From NCBI GenBank assembly GCA_005406025.1, contig BGZK01000190.1, positions 496,001 to 560,000 of the forward strand: 64,000 nt of DNA. The letters run 5' to 3'. The notes under the pieces are model-generated. The model saw nothing but the letters and a program-made list of their open reading frames with translations. It was not told the origin of the DNA and made no database searches. A program made the position numbers and the translations under genes. Of this stretch, positions 15,001 through 30,000 are shown piece after piece; within the stretch, counting starts at the first letter, position 1; each line of letters opens with the position of its first letter. Source of the DNA: Eumeta japonica. Lineage: Eukaryota > Arthropoda > Insecta > Lepidoptera > Psychidae.

Positions 15001-18000
15001 TACAAATGTTCTTTAATGTTTACTACATTATTATGTTTAATTTTTTTTTTCTAATTCGGATACCGTATTGTGACGCCGTTGCATTTGGTAGTCTTCATGC
15101 ATTTCATGCAAAAAATCCTAGTTTGGGATCAGCGTGCGGTTACATCATTGTATTGTTATCTATGAAAATATGTTGAGAATCTTTGAGCAATGCTTCATGT
15201 ATGTAGACACGTGCAACGTAGTACGTTTTTGTACTGGTCCCTACATCGTCAATAACTTGTAACAAATGAAAATACGATTTTTCATAAATAATTGCCATTC
15301 TATTCAATCCATCGTTTCGCTTGCGCAGGAGTCATGCGCGCAGCGTGGCGCCAAACTAGAACAGTCACGTCAATTCCACCAGTTCCTGCGTAACCTGTAC
15401 CATGAGCGTGAATGGATCGCTCTAAAAATGCAAACCGCTACAGATTCCAACTACAGGTAAAAATCATTGTAATCATTTACTTGCTTAAATAATTTGTTAC
15501 TTTAACTTATAATACCATCAATTTTCAATATTTCCAAATATATATTTCAAACTAAACAATTTTTGTTGATTGTTCTTCTTATATTTAATATCTTCATACA
15601 TACCACTTCTTATTTTACAGAGACCTATCAAATCTTCAAAGCAAAATTCAGAAGCACGCCGCTTTCGAGTCAGAACTGCAGGCGAATAAGGGGCGTATAG
15701 ACGACGTGGCTAATCATGGCGAGGAGCTCATAGGTAAAAGAACGATGTAACAAAAAGAAATGAAGTTTGCACTTACATTAGAACAACTAGGGTTCTGCCT
15801 CGTGTTAAGTTTTGTGTGTGTCATTCATGTCCGAAATTGACACACACAAAACTTAACAAGGCAGAACCCTAGTTGTCGGTCGTGTGACGGAAATAGCACC
15901 GTGCTATATCTATTTCTATTAGATTATTTTCTCTATCTTCTATCAGATGTTCTATAACAATTGTTGACCCTTAATAATTATAACTTTTTGTTATGTTAGT
16001 ATAGTTTCATGTTCATAAACTATGCAAATAAATATATTAAAATGGCTACCCATTTTTCCTACTTTCAACAATTAAACTATGTTTATATGAAGATACCAGT
16101 TTATATTTATATATTTGTTAAATTTCAATTTTGTTTCGCAGAAGAGAAGCATTACGCATCGCAAGAGATTGCTCAACACGTCGAAGAGCTGGAGAATCAG
16201 TGGCGTCAACTGCAGGTGGATAAAGTCGCAGTTCTTGAACTTACCACTCAGATCTTTTTATTTCACATCATAATGATAGGGAAAAAATAGACAAATCAGC
16301 AATTATTTGAAATTCAAAACCTTGATATAATGCAAAATTTCACTTTCAGGCGGCAGCGAAACTCCGGCGCGAACGTCTTGCGCAGGCGTACCAGGCGCGC
16401 GTTTACTTGCGCGGCCTAGACGACTTCGCCGGCTGGCTGGACGACGTGGAGTCCCAACTCCTCAGCGAAGATCATGGTCATTATTCTATGTTAATTAACA
16501 ACATTATCAATTTCTTCCGCACAAGAAGTTTTCTCTCGTTTCAATCGTATCATATATGATATCTATCAATTTTCTTTCGTATTTAAGGTCAGAAATTTTA
16601 AAACGCAACCCTAAAGACCATAACATTTTTCCTGTAATTCAACTTTTTCTATAATTCAACTTGATGAGGTTGGCTATACTTCTTTCATACATTGTTTATT
16701 TATGAACTGCGGCGCTCATCAGTCTTAATAAAATATGGCGTTAGATATTTTTAAGTCTAAGAGTGATACTCCATCTTGCTCGCCGCTTACTCAGAATTTA
16801 ATGATATACGTGTAAAACAGAAAAATGTTTTTACATTGTATAATTATATAGTACATAGTTAAAATATCCTATTTACATTAATGGAATATTTAAGGATATC
16901 CTAATCCATGAATTAAACAAAGATATATGAGATTTCTAAAAGTATCTATCTGACATTTTTTATTGTTTCTTCTTTACTGAATTCTTGTTTATAATTATAT
17001 AGTATTTCTTATATACATAATTTCATATGTAATGACATATATGTGTAATTTGCATTGCAATTTATTTCCAGGTAAAGATCTGTCGTCAGTGACTGCATTA
17101 CTCAAACGGCACGCCCGTCTCGAGCAACAGGTCGCCAGTAAAGCTGAAACGGCCATCCAGTTGGCGGACACCGCACGCCACCTGGCGGAGTCGGGACACT
17201 TCATGGCCGAGGAGATCGTAGAGAAGGCGGACCACGTCGTGAAGAGGTAGGTTGCTGATGATGTAATGGGTACAATAATGCTACGGGTATCGACATTTAC
17301 GAAGAGACCATATTCATTTCTTCGTATTTGTAATTACATTTCATGAACATGAGCGTTACGACTAGGTGTAACGCGCAGTTAGAAAACTGTGAACATTATT
17401 GTGCTCATGGTGTGAGAATGTTTTGTCTACTCACTCATACTTAATTCTTCTTTATTTTATTTAAATTATTTTGTTATATAAGTTAAATATATTGTCTAAT
17501 TTTAACATTCTTGTACTTTTATTTAGCGTTGATGATTTATTTTTTGCAATGGCATTACATTCAATTGGACTTCAAAATATGAGCAATCAAACCAGAAGTA
17601 AATTTCCTATAGTCTTTTAAGTCTTGACAGCTTGAAGGTTCTTTTTTTTCATACTATTGAAACACGAAAATATTTGAATTAGATTTTTATAATCACGTAA
17701 GAAAAATATGCATATTGAGTATAGATGTTAATAATATGTAATTATTTAGATACCGCCAATTACAAGAACCGATGCAAATCCGTCGGGACAATTTAGAAGA
17801 CGCGGCGCTGCTGCAGAGGTGGGCGCGTGACGCTGACGAGGAGCTCAACTGGCTGCGCGAGAGGGAGCCTTTGGCAAGGAACGAGGACATGGGCACCGGC
17901 CTCGTACACGCACAGCAGCTGCAGAAAAAACATTTAGCGCTCGAAGCGGAACTGATCGCCAGGTGAGAATCCGCTACTGTAACTAAGATTTTTAGGCATT

Positions 18001-21000
18001 CATGGGATTGCAAAGATTTTTTTTCCACGCTGATCGTCCATCTGTCTGGTCAGAAATTTTGTGTTTTGGAATTAATAAAATTCTTCATTAATTACTCTCA
18101 TCCGAATCATACTTTAGCTTAACATAATATTATTTTTACGATTTACTTAAACAAATTTTTATTTAGTTCAAAAATAAGGAACAAACCACACCCTCTATTG
18201 TTTTTATGTGATACAACTGAATCAAGCTGTAAGTAAATCAAAATATGTGTTTTTCCCAATTTTTTTTCTTAATTATCACGCGCTTTTATTATGGCTTTCC
18301 AAATGATTTTAAATTGTACCCTCCCAGTACTATAGTTTTTTAATTTTCATAATGACAAACAGAGAACCTATTGTGAATGCGTTGGCAACGCGAGCGAGCC
18401 AGCTCGCGCGACGCGGCCACTTCGCCGGCCCCGAGCTGGAAGCTCGCGCCCGGGACCTCAGCGAAGTCCTGCGCGCTGTCATCGACGTCGCCGCCTTGAG
18501 GCGCCTGAGGCTGCAAGACGCTATTGAAATGCATCAGGTATGTATGAAATGACTGTAGTATAATGCATTCATATCGGGACACGTCAATTCGGATTATCAA
18601 CTGACTGACTCATTACTTAGTTGGTTGACAATCGATATGCACTGATCTATTTTATATTTTCGAAGAATGACATTGCTTAAATTCTTTCCTTATTTCTTAT
18701 TTGAATATTGATATTGCTACAAAAAGTCTTCAAGTAATCCAAAACGTATTAAAAACCAAATTATACTCCATTTATTTATTTTTCAACCGACTTCAAATAA
18801 AGTAGAAGGTTCTTTGTTCATCTATATGTATTTTTTATGTATGGTCAGCAACAACTTCGTCAATTGTGGACCGATTCGGAAAATTCTTTTTCTGTTTCAA
18901 AGAGTATACTCTCGAGGTCGTCATATAGTCGCCAAGTCAGGATCTGATAATGGGATATTAGGGGAATCAAGAGATACCATCAAATATTATAGACACATAT
19001 AGTGCATTTGAACTTTTTTCTTAGTTATTAAGTGTTTGCAGCTGGGAGTAATCATCTCACACTGCTGAGCTGATTATGGAAACCACAGCAGTACTTAACG
19101 GTTAGGAGTTAGGGATTAATATTGTGACTTGTCGTCAGAAATTACTCTTCACTGACTATTAGCAATACCTAGTATGCACAGAATTAGAATTACTTATTTA
19201 TCTATCTATATATTTTTTTTTATATTAGTTCAACGCAGACAGCTCAGAAGCGGAGGTGTGGTTGCGCGAGCGCAGGCCTCATTTCGCTTCGACCGACGTC
19301 GGTAGAGACGAGGATTCTGTGCTGGCACTGTCGAGAAAACTAGAAGCTAGCCAGAGGGAGTTGGCCAGTTTCGATGTTACATTGACCAAATTGGATAAAT
19401 CTGCTGCGGCATTGCAGGTATAAAAAATAATATTCACACTAGTTTTGCCAAGAAAATTAGTTATTAACTCGTTATTTAATAATGCCATATATATTTGCTT
19501 TTTTTTTAGTCATTAAACTAGGTTTGATGAAATATTTTCCCTTGTCTTTCACTGGCGAAATATTGATGTTAATAATAAATAAGATTTTATACATACTAAT
19601 GAAAATTTATTTTAACATAAATCTATTCTTAGGAACGAACAACAGTCGATGGCGAGAAAGTCAAACAGAGAATGGAGGAATTGAGGCGAGCATATGAAGA
19701 ATTGAAATTTTTGTCAGCAAAACGGCAGCAGAGATTGCAGCAAAGCCTCAAATACTTCAAGTGAGTCGGTGTCTATTTTCCTTGCTCGCCTCTTGATCAG
19801 TATTAAGCCTTCACATTAGGATGTTACATGTCTAGCAAATCAACAATTTGATTAATTAAACCTAGGTTATACTATATCGGGGTTAATAAAGTGTGACCTT
19901 ATTAATTTGTGTTCCACTTCAATTGTGAATGTTATTTATTTTATTTATATTCCTGACTACTTGTGAGTTATAACTACAATTAAAATAAAGTTCAATATCT
20001 TTGTATAGTATCAAAAGAATAATTTGTAATGCTTTAGTTATTTCCCAAGAGATATATTTTTATAAATCATGTACTGCGCAGTAAATCAGCAAATTTTCAA
20101 TGAAAAATATCCAATCTTTGTTTTTATACGGCATTGTTCTAGAAAAAGCAAAAACAGAAATGAATTTAAAAAGGAACCTTGAGATTAAGGGTGGCCACTT
20201 CATAAATCAGTTATCATGCTAATATCAGATTAATAAAAACAATTCTAAGATAGTGGTTAGAGCTTGTAAGCTGTGACAAGTGGAGATCTATCGCGTGTCA
20301 TATGAAAATAGCATTGTCTGTCCGTTAAATCTAGCATTATTAAAAAAAAAATCTGTTAACAGGTTTGTTCAGGAGTGCGAGGAAGTGCAGGAATGGATAA
20401 ACGAGCAAATGACTGTGGCCGCCAGCGAGGACTACGGCCTGGACGTGGAGCACGTGGACACGCTGCAGCAGGCATTCGACAACTTCTTGGCATCACTGCA
20501 AGGTATTAAAACTATCACAAAAGATATCTTTCTCGTTTTATTATGGCTCTGTTTCGATTATTGTCATAATTTATATATTTTGAACAAAGTATACATTTTA
20601 TAATTTTTAAATTATTCTAATGTGCTCACAGAAAAAAATTTTCAAGTATATTTGTTTGTATCACTTAACTTTTCATTACCTGTTGCATGTTTAATGCTTT
20701 ACATGAAACTATATTTTTTTTAATAAATTCTGATTTCTTAGACAAAATATTGTATTAAGTCAGGTTTCACTATTACCTCGTTATTGTAACATTAGTGTTT
20801 GTTGTACACACGTATTATGTATAACAATAAACATATGTATTGTGTATCCAGCGAACGAGGGACGAGTCGAGGCTGTGTGCGAAGCGGGCGCAGCTCTCAT
20901 CGAGGAAAACACGCCGGAAGCGGACCGCGTGAAAGGGCGCGTGGACGACATCCGCGGGCTGTGGGAGGACCTGCGCGAATTGGCGCTGGCCAGGCAGGAC

Positions 21001-24000
21001 GTGAGTTTTTTCGCCAGCAAAACTGGAACATATAGTTGTATTACATCACTCTATCTAAAAAACGATTATTCAGCTGTAGCTGTTAAAATATTTAATGCGG
21101 TGGATTAGCCCTATTTTTGGAGTGGCGACCCTTGGGCGTATAGTCGCGTCGTCACGCATTCATAACCCTGTGACACTTCCCACTCAGCTCGGCGAACCCT
21201 CCTTTTACAGCGCTGATCTCGTATACCTATAGCGTATGCAGTCTTATTGATCACATCAAAACTTGCTTTTTAATTTTAATTTGGATATTAAATCAATGTG
21301 TATTTTTTAAATATGGAATATATTTTTTTCTTGAAAAAATTGATTATTTTGTTTTTGATTACGCCATATTTATTGGTTTTAATAAACCATCCTTTAGTGC
21401 ATATTTCATATACAAAATAGTTTCGATGTTTCACATCTGCCAAGCGTCCCTCAACGGCTCAATTTTTTTTTTGTTCATGAGCGTAGTTCTCTACAACAAA
21501 AATAAAAATTAATCTTGACTATGAGTTGGTGTTCCCGCTGTGGGTGGTCGGGTTCCAGATCTTAGAAAACAAGATGTTGACGACTCTCTAGGGTATTAAG
21601 TTCAAAGGCATGATGGTCGCTTAGTGTGTAACTTACATCCATAACTCCAAAAACACTTAGAATGGAATTGAGTACTATTTTAATGAAATTTGTGGTATTT
21701 TTGGTTTGAGATTGACAAAATTTGAAAGAGAAAAATAGTAATATCTCGATTTTCCATTACATTTGTGTGCAATTGCAATAATTTTTATTTGTAGGCTCTC
21801 GCAGGAGCTCGGCAAGTGCACGAATTTGACCGGGCGGCCGATGAAACCGTCGCATGGGTAGCGGAAAAGGAAGGCACACTTACGGAGACTCCTGCGCACA
21901 GGGAGATGCACGCGCTGCACGCCAGGCGGCGCCAGCTCGAAGCCCTGGACGCCGACTTGGATGCGATCAGGGCGAGAAGGGACGCATTACAATCTGAAGC
22001 TGAAAGGTACGTGTCATCGTATTATTGGATATTTTATATATATAGATGTATAATACTATTATTCAATATGTACTAATCTGAACCAAAGAATTAAAGAATA
22101 TATTTTTAATAATTAAACATATATATATTCTGGGTTTGTTTGTTCATTCTTGAGTATCTCGAAAACTATTGTACCAAATTATATGTTTTTTTTTTGTCTA
22201 ATCCTAAGAAAATCATTATTTGTTATAATATACCAAAACAGATGAAAACTGTTATGTACTTGGTCAATTGCTTAGAAACTGATTTAATTCTTGTCAATTA
22301 TTTTTTTAGGCTCGGCGCCGCGTTCCCAGACGCCAAAGAGCACGTGACGTCAAAGCTGGACGACGTTTCGGAAGCGCTGAATGCGCTCACCGAGCGAGCT
22401 ACTGAGTGCAAGCAACAGCTTGAGCTGGCTGGACAGCTTCAGGCCTATTTCGACAGCTCGCAGGAACTGCTGTAAGTGTTCCATTGTTAAGGTATTACGT
22501 GTACGATCAAGAGACGTTCTCGTGTTCCCCGCCATAACATTTTATGTGGAATTTTTATCACCATCAAAATACTTTATTTAAATTTTAAACCAATAGAGGA
22601 TTTCTAGATGAAAAATTCAATTCAGTCATTGTAGTACATACGAGTTCAGATTTTTTTTTAATATGGTCTTTAGTCCTCAATAGTCTATACCCATTTATAT
22701 CCCGCTGTACGAAAATTTGTTGGGAAGCGAAATCGTGTATTAGCAAAAGGTGAAGTCGTTATACTGCCCCTCCGCGCAACATATTCGCGCATCTTATATT
22801 AAACGCGTATGTATATGTTCCTTCCATTGCCAATTTACAGATATTTTATTTTTAAAGAAAATTAGTTAAACTTTCGACATATAAGGTGTTAAATTTTATA
22901 GTCACTATTACCTATCGTTTACTGTAGAATTTTGGAGTTTCACATCAAATAGAGCTATATTTATATGAAGTCAATATAAGTAAATATGGATAAAAGTACA
23001 TTCTTTCGGTGGTACAAGATACTTTATTTGTATACCCCTTTCTCCTACTGCATATAGCCCAAGAAAATCGTTTGTCAAGGAGTAAACTCTATTCACTCGT
23101 CGCTGTTTTACGCGCACCATTTTTTTTTTCATACGTCGTATAATATTCGAACCATACGTTTATCAACGAAGCCATCTTATTTTCTAAGCGCATGGACAAA
23201 CGAGACCCTGGCGCGCGTCACCGCCCCCGAGCTGGCGCAGGACGTGGCCGGCGCGGAGTTGCTGGTCGCCCGCCACAACGATGTCCGCGTGGAGATCGAC
23301 GCCAGGAACGACGACTTCAAACAGCTGTACAGTGATGGTGAGTGGGACTTTACATGTTACCGCGTGACAGTTTGTATTTAATATGTAAATTTAAATCTTG
23401 TAGACGTTATAATACCCCGTGAACATGTGCAATGAACTGCTGCATTATGATTTTTTTTTATTGCCAGTTCTAAATGAGATATATCCGTTTTCTTTTTAAT
23501 TATGTTGCCATATTTCTTGCAGTTTCAATTTAGGAATTGTTTCCTTTTTTAAACATATTTTTCCGCTTAATTCATGATCAACTCATGTACCAACTAGAAA
23601 AGAGACTAATGAATAACAAAAAAAAAACATATGCAGGTTATTAAATCGACATTTATAACCAACAACGTCATGATATGTGATAACCAATGAATTTATATTT
23701 TTTTTTTGGAACCGACTATAATTGTTCTTAAACAGTCTTAAGACAATAATATTATTTACTAGGCGAAAAACTGGTAAAAGAAGGCCACTTCATGGCCCAA
23801 GAGATCTCCGAACGGATGGCAACATTGCGCGCGCGCAGGGAGCAACTGGAGGAGACGTGGCAGAAGCGCTCCGTGATCTACGCGAGACACCTCGACGCTC
23901 TGTTGTTCAAGAGGGACGCCGACGCGCTCGACACGTGGATCTCTGCGAGGTAAAATAGAGAAAGAAAGAGAGATAAAAACTATACAGCTGTCCCTGTTCT

Positions 24001-27000
24001 CCCATAAATGTAATAGAGTGAAACTTAAAATGGAGAAATTCGAAATAATGAAATTTCTTTAAGAGCACGGAAATTATGAAAAATAAATGTTTTTTGCTTA
24101 ACTGGTGATATGCTAAATAATTAGAATTACATATGAAAAGACTTTACTAAAGGAATTATTTGAACATTCTAATGTCGTAGCATCTTCGTTTATAATTGAG
24201 AGAGTACCTACTATATCGATAGATACAAGAAATTTAGAATTGGAAGCTAGATCTAACAAAAAATTATCACGATTCTTAAATCTTCAAATGACCTTACCAA
24301 TTAATCCAAAATTAAATTAGAATTACAACTGTTCGAAACAATTTTAGAATGATTTGGTGTTGTTTTTATTGTTAATGTCTAACATGTTTCAATTAATAAA
24401 AACTATACCGAATCATTGATTGAAATATTATGTTTTTACATTTAGAAATCTTAATTGTAGTATGAGACACTAACCACATAAAAAAGATTCACACTTGCCT
24501 ACATATATTATGATATTTTTTCTTACAGTTATAAAAATAAAGATTTTAAAATCAATTGTTATGCACAAGTTAATAATTATATTAACAGATCACAAAGTAC
24601 TATCAGAGTGTTTTAAATTGTGTACACATCTTTCATTAGGGTTCCTCTGGTTCGCGACGGCAAGTACGGCGACAGCGTGGCCCAAGTGGAGGAGCTGATC
24701 AACAAACACAAAGACTTGGAGGAGACCATAGAGTCACAGAAGGACAAGTTCAACGCCCTCAAGAGGATCACATTAGTATGTTCCATCATGCCCTATTCTC
24801 GGTTGAGAATTCATAGATTCGGTGTTGTTATAGTGTGTGTAGGTTTATCGAAATATTGAAGTAAATCAATTGTCGATTTATGTCAAGTTTTAAAGTTACA
24901 TAATATTTTCTGTTATACTCAATTCTGTCCAAACAAAATGACATCTATGTGTGATAAAATCGACGCTTTTCTTCTGAGCCTGTCCAATAAACTAAAAAAA
25001 AACACCACTTAAGATCTTATACCGCTTTAACTCCCAACGTGGATCTGTATTGCTATAGTTTGTCCCAGGAGAGATATATAAAAATGATTGGCCCGAGCTC
25101 TGAAATAGCTTTATACACTTTCGTTGTATTTCTGTTAGCTATATTATATACACCTTACACATTAATAAGGGAGCATATCAAAAAGTTTATATGTATATAT
25201 AATTGACTACCAATCGCGAAGTGCTGATCCGTCGCTTGCCATTCGTATGAGACATTTATTCAAACGCGGTATAAAGTTGAATCATAAAAATGTTATGAGA
25301 TCTCGCATTGATATGGACGACCTTCACACCATATCATAATTAACACAAGAGGTAACCAAATTTTGGCAAGTGCAAATCCTAATGGAAATAATTTTGGTCT
25401 GAAATATTATCCACATTCAAGATATTGGATGTGAATAACATTAATGGTTATGAATTTCAAAATATTTTTTTATGTGATTCTTAAGGCGTAGCCGTTTCTC
25501 CGTCCTGGACAAAATTCGATATGATATAAGCATATATACCGAAGACGGGGATAGGGTACTATACAAGAAGTCATCTCAATCCTACCAGATAGTACAGGTG
25601 AAGATAGAAGTAAGCGGTACAGGAGAGTGAATAAGTCACCGGGGTTCGTATTAGTAAAGCGCACTTGAGTGCCAACTTCCATCTTGAGAGTGGAAAGAGC
25701 GAGACAGTGATAGTGCTTCGCTATAGAAAATGATATATGCTCGCTCCCACGTCACTTCTTGAGATGACGCATCGTTTGAGTGACTTTTATCAATACGACC
25801 CCAAGTGTCAGATCATGAGTTCTATTACTAACTCGCTTACACGCATTTATTCGTTTTATTATGTTTCGTTTAAAATTACAATACTATTTTTCATATCTAT
25901 TTATAATAGTTACTTATTACGCGCTATTATAAAGACATACAAATAGCTTGAAGAATGCAAGATATTATTGAAATCTTCTGTATGAGTTGAAAATATTGAT
26001 CATAATTCAAAGGTCGAGCAAGCTTTCAAAGAACAACAGAACCAAGAAGAAGAAGCACGCCGCCGGTCGGCGGAGAGACAGGAGGCGGAGCGCCTGCAGC
26101 AGTGGCGGCGGCGCGAGATGGACCGCATAGCGGAGCAGAGGAGGCAAGAGGAGGTACCGACACAGGCGCACGCGCAGCCACAGAGAGAGGTTAATGTTAA
26201 AACTTACAACGAAAATGTGAAAATTAAGAGTACTTTAAAATTAAAGTCAAAAAAATCCGCAGTTCATTTTTTATGCTAGATAATAGGAAAATATATATAC
26301 AAAAAAACTAATAGCTTAGACATGTTTTTAGGGTTTTAAGAAAGAAGCATAAATAACACCATGAACTGTTTTCGTACAGAAAAAGTAATTGATTTTTCAG
26401 TTTACTATATTATTTTGCTTAAATTTTTATTTTTAATTTGACAACTTATAGGTTGGAATAATGACAATTATTTTCTTGTATCAAATTTTCTAATACACAA
26501 TGCTCTACGAATTTGATTTGCGCTTGGCATAACTATGTTCATATACATTTTAAGCCATTAACATAATACATATTAATTGTTCAACATGCGCTTAGGAATT
26601 ATGAATATACGATTTTATTACATTTCTCTAGATATGATTATAATAAACCAAAAATATTATATTAAAATAAAATAATATTATCAGAAAAAAAAAACATATT
26701 AAAAAGTACTAAAGATGTAAAGCCTTACTTATGAATTTCCTAATGTTGGTGCAAGTGGGTGAAATCTATTTAATTGCCAGTGCAGTTAAACTCGTTTCGT
26801 ATCGCGTCTTCAATCTTATTTATTTCTTGAATTACTCTACACTGTCGACCAATGAACCTTCATCATTTCGCGTGCGAAGCGAGTGACCTTAAAGCCTTGA
26901 ATATCACATCCATTCAATGATGATATCGTCTGCCGCCAGGACCCGATGCCCGCGATGGCGCCGGCGGCGAGCTCGGAGCCAACGACGCCCGAGCCGGCGA

Positions 27001-30000
27001 CGCCGGCGCCGCAGTTCGACCGGCTGCCCAAACACGACGGCAACGTCAAGAGGGCCGAGAGCATGAGCGTGAGTACAAAGGTCGAAATTTGACACCTGCA
27101 CGGGGATGTTGCTAGCATGGCCAGACGGTAGAAGCTCGACATATTTTTTTTATTGCGAAGTTTTAAATATTTAATGCAAATTTAAACTGATGTAGTGATT
27201 GAATGTTATACGGCACAGAAAAGGAAACAAAACAAATTTAAGAAAAGCTTTCAATAGGTTTTATTTATAATAAGTGCTTATTGACTAGTTGCAAATATCG
27301 AGATAATTGTCTAAAAACAGTTCCTTACAAAAAATTGAAATCATGGAAGTGAACTTTATTAGCAACTTGGTGTAGGTTTTCTTTAAACATTTTTTTTGTC
27401 ATTAGCTTATAACTTTACAACAGATGGCATTTAGATGACATATTCAAATTGGTTTTTTTTTTTAATAAAATCATTAAAAATATGCTAATTCCAAACACAC
27501 ACATACACGTATATTTATTTATTCAATTTTTTCTCCTTTTGACAGATGTCACGTCAGTTTACATAATCTGACATCAGTTCTGCCATCTGGTAGTGTTGGA
27601 ACCACATCACGTTGTCAGATAGTGATGATCTCAATTATGACAGTTTTTACCTAAAGCTCTCAATCTAATAACCATTACAACTTAAATAATTAATAAAATA
27701 AAAGTCGTCGTAACGTCTAAAGAACCTATTGAAGTGGAAATTAGTTTGTATAAAAACTGACTAAATTCGTACACTCAAGTTGCATCCAAAAAATATCGAT
27801 CGATCAAAGAAAAAAAGTATAAAAATATATAAAAATACCAGTTTTTTCTTCAGTTAAACTCAAAATATTAAATAGTGTATTATTAAATGTATTACACACT
27901 ATATATCAATATCATAGAAATAGTGTACAAATAGAAATTTGTGAGGTAATTTTAAAAATTTTCTATCAGACTAATAGGAGCTTTTATTTTTCATTCCTAT
28001 AAACTAAATTCCTTTCTCTAATATTCTAATAATAATAATATTAGAATTATTATTCTAATTAATATATTAGAATTATTATTCTAATAATATAATAGAATTT
28101 TTATTCTAATAATATATTAGATTTTTTATTCTAATAATATATTAGAATTTTTATTCTAATAATAATAACTCTAGTTCCGTTCTTAAATAAAATGTATGCT
28201 ATATGTTTGTATATAACATAAACCATGGTCTTTAAAAAAATTACTCTAATCCGACATTCGGTTGAATGGTGAAAGCGACGCGAACAATTTTACATTCTCA
28301 ACATCGTTTATGGATACCATTTGTATTGACACTGATGAAAAAAATACTTTTCCTACTCTCAGCTTTTAATCTCATAATTAGTCATGGTACGTGTTTTCTA
28401 TTTCGGAGTGGAACATTGCTCATCTATAAGGCGAAACGTTATGAACAGCGTTGAATCTGGTCCTTCGAGATCGTTTGCGCTTGCAGTGTATTCATGGAGT
28501 CTTTCATGTGGCAGGTGGTGAAAACCCCCAAACGCACCCCATCGTTCACTACCCGGCGGCGCACGCAGAGCTTCCGGCGGCACCGGCGCGGCGACCTCGC
28601 CGACATCACCACCGTCGAGATACAAGGTCAGTTCTCGTCTTCTTTGTGTTCGTCTCTTCTATTCTTTCACTGTTCTTCTTTTTGGTCATCGTTTCCCATT
28701 TGTGGAAAGTCACTTGCGTTGTTGTCCTGTTTATTATTCGACACTAGTGAAAGTGTCATAATGCATACTAAAACGGTGTCAAAAAAAACAAACAGATAAC
28801 GAAAATGTAATAGAGTACGTAGAAGGTTCTATTATCGTTCCGAAAGTGGTTACATACGCTTTAAAAATGTCTGTATGGATCTGTATCCAAAACTTTGTAT
28901 GGACTAAAGATGTTGACTTGCATTTTTTGTTGTGGGCATGCGCGAGTGCATAGAGAAGAATATATAATGGGATTATGGAGTCGTAACCCGAGCTTTCGAA
29001 ATTTTTTTTCTTAGACCGCGCAAGAGATGGCGCTTATTAGGAAAGATAACACATATATACGTCAAAAGATGGCAGTACCAAAGGCTTATAAATCTTTTAT
29101 ATTACTAATTTAAATCAGACCGATATTTTGGAAAATAAAATAATAAAGTGAAAAGAACTTTCATTTAGTTCATAAGAAAATAAGTTCGTGTAATGATACG
29201 GTTAAGTAAAAAAATATATTTTAGTTATATTAGGCATATTATAATCTGTATTGTTCGTAGGTTACCTGGAGCGCAAGCAGGAAGCCGGTTGCGGCGGCAA
29301 GCGCGCCACCGTCCGCTCCTGGCGCACCTACTACACGGTGCTCTGCGGCCAGCTGCTCTGCTTCTTCAGGGACGAGGGCGACTTCAACAGCGCCAAGGCC
29401 GCCGCGCCGCCCGTCGCCATACTGCATGTGAGCGCGCCCCAAATGTACTCCTAAACGAACGCGCGGATCGACTATTGGGTCCTGACCGTGACCATGACCG
29501 ACCGGGATCGTTTGATTGATTATATTGATAAATCGTATATAGTATATAGAATGACTACGGATGTTCTGGGAAATCTGTAAATACGAGACAGATTGAATAT
29601 CTTTTCTATTAGTATTGTTCTTTTTGTTTATGTAACTAACGAGCATCCGTCCGCTTCGTTAGAAGTTATAGATTATGAAAATAAAAACAAAACAATTGAC
29701 GGTAAAGGGTCTATGTAATTTAAAAACAAACACCCCAAACTGTCCACAAACGATTCTGCTTTGAACGGTCAAAGTCCCAAATCGATACATTCGATAGTTT
29801 GTAACTGATACCCAGACAAAGAAAAGATTTTTATTTTCAATTCTCTCCTAATCTTTAGTGATGAAATTTAGTTTTGTAAGTTAATTTTAATATTTTTCAG
29901 TAGACTAAGACTATTCCAAAATGATGCACGTTTTCTATAACATGCTTTCGTTATCCGAAATATATATATATATATATGTGTGGACACATATACATACATA

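Larger units (their letters stand above)
13946..19417 (+). other. kst: kst exons 18-27: spectrin repeats
   Basis: Exons: 13946-14051, 14440-14615, 15329-15456, 15621-15733, 16142-16215, 16350-16476, 17072-17246, 17750-17962, 18363-18537, 19229-19417. Helix-A motifs: EQARQTEDWLAAKEAFL, RNLYHEREWIALKMQTA, RGLDDFAGWLDDVES, DADEELNWLREREPLA and SSEAEVWLRERRPHF. The stretch ATDSNYRDLSNLQSKIQKH resembles a motif also found in alpha-spectrin (ATDEAYKDPSNLQGKVQKH, from memory). That fits the shared ancestry of beta-heavy and other spectrin repeats. Phases are consistent throughout (1, 0, 2, 1, 0, 1, 2, 2, 0, 0 at exon ends). Confidence 0.85.
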
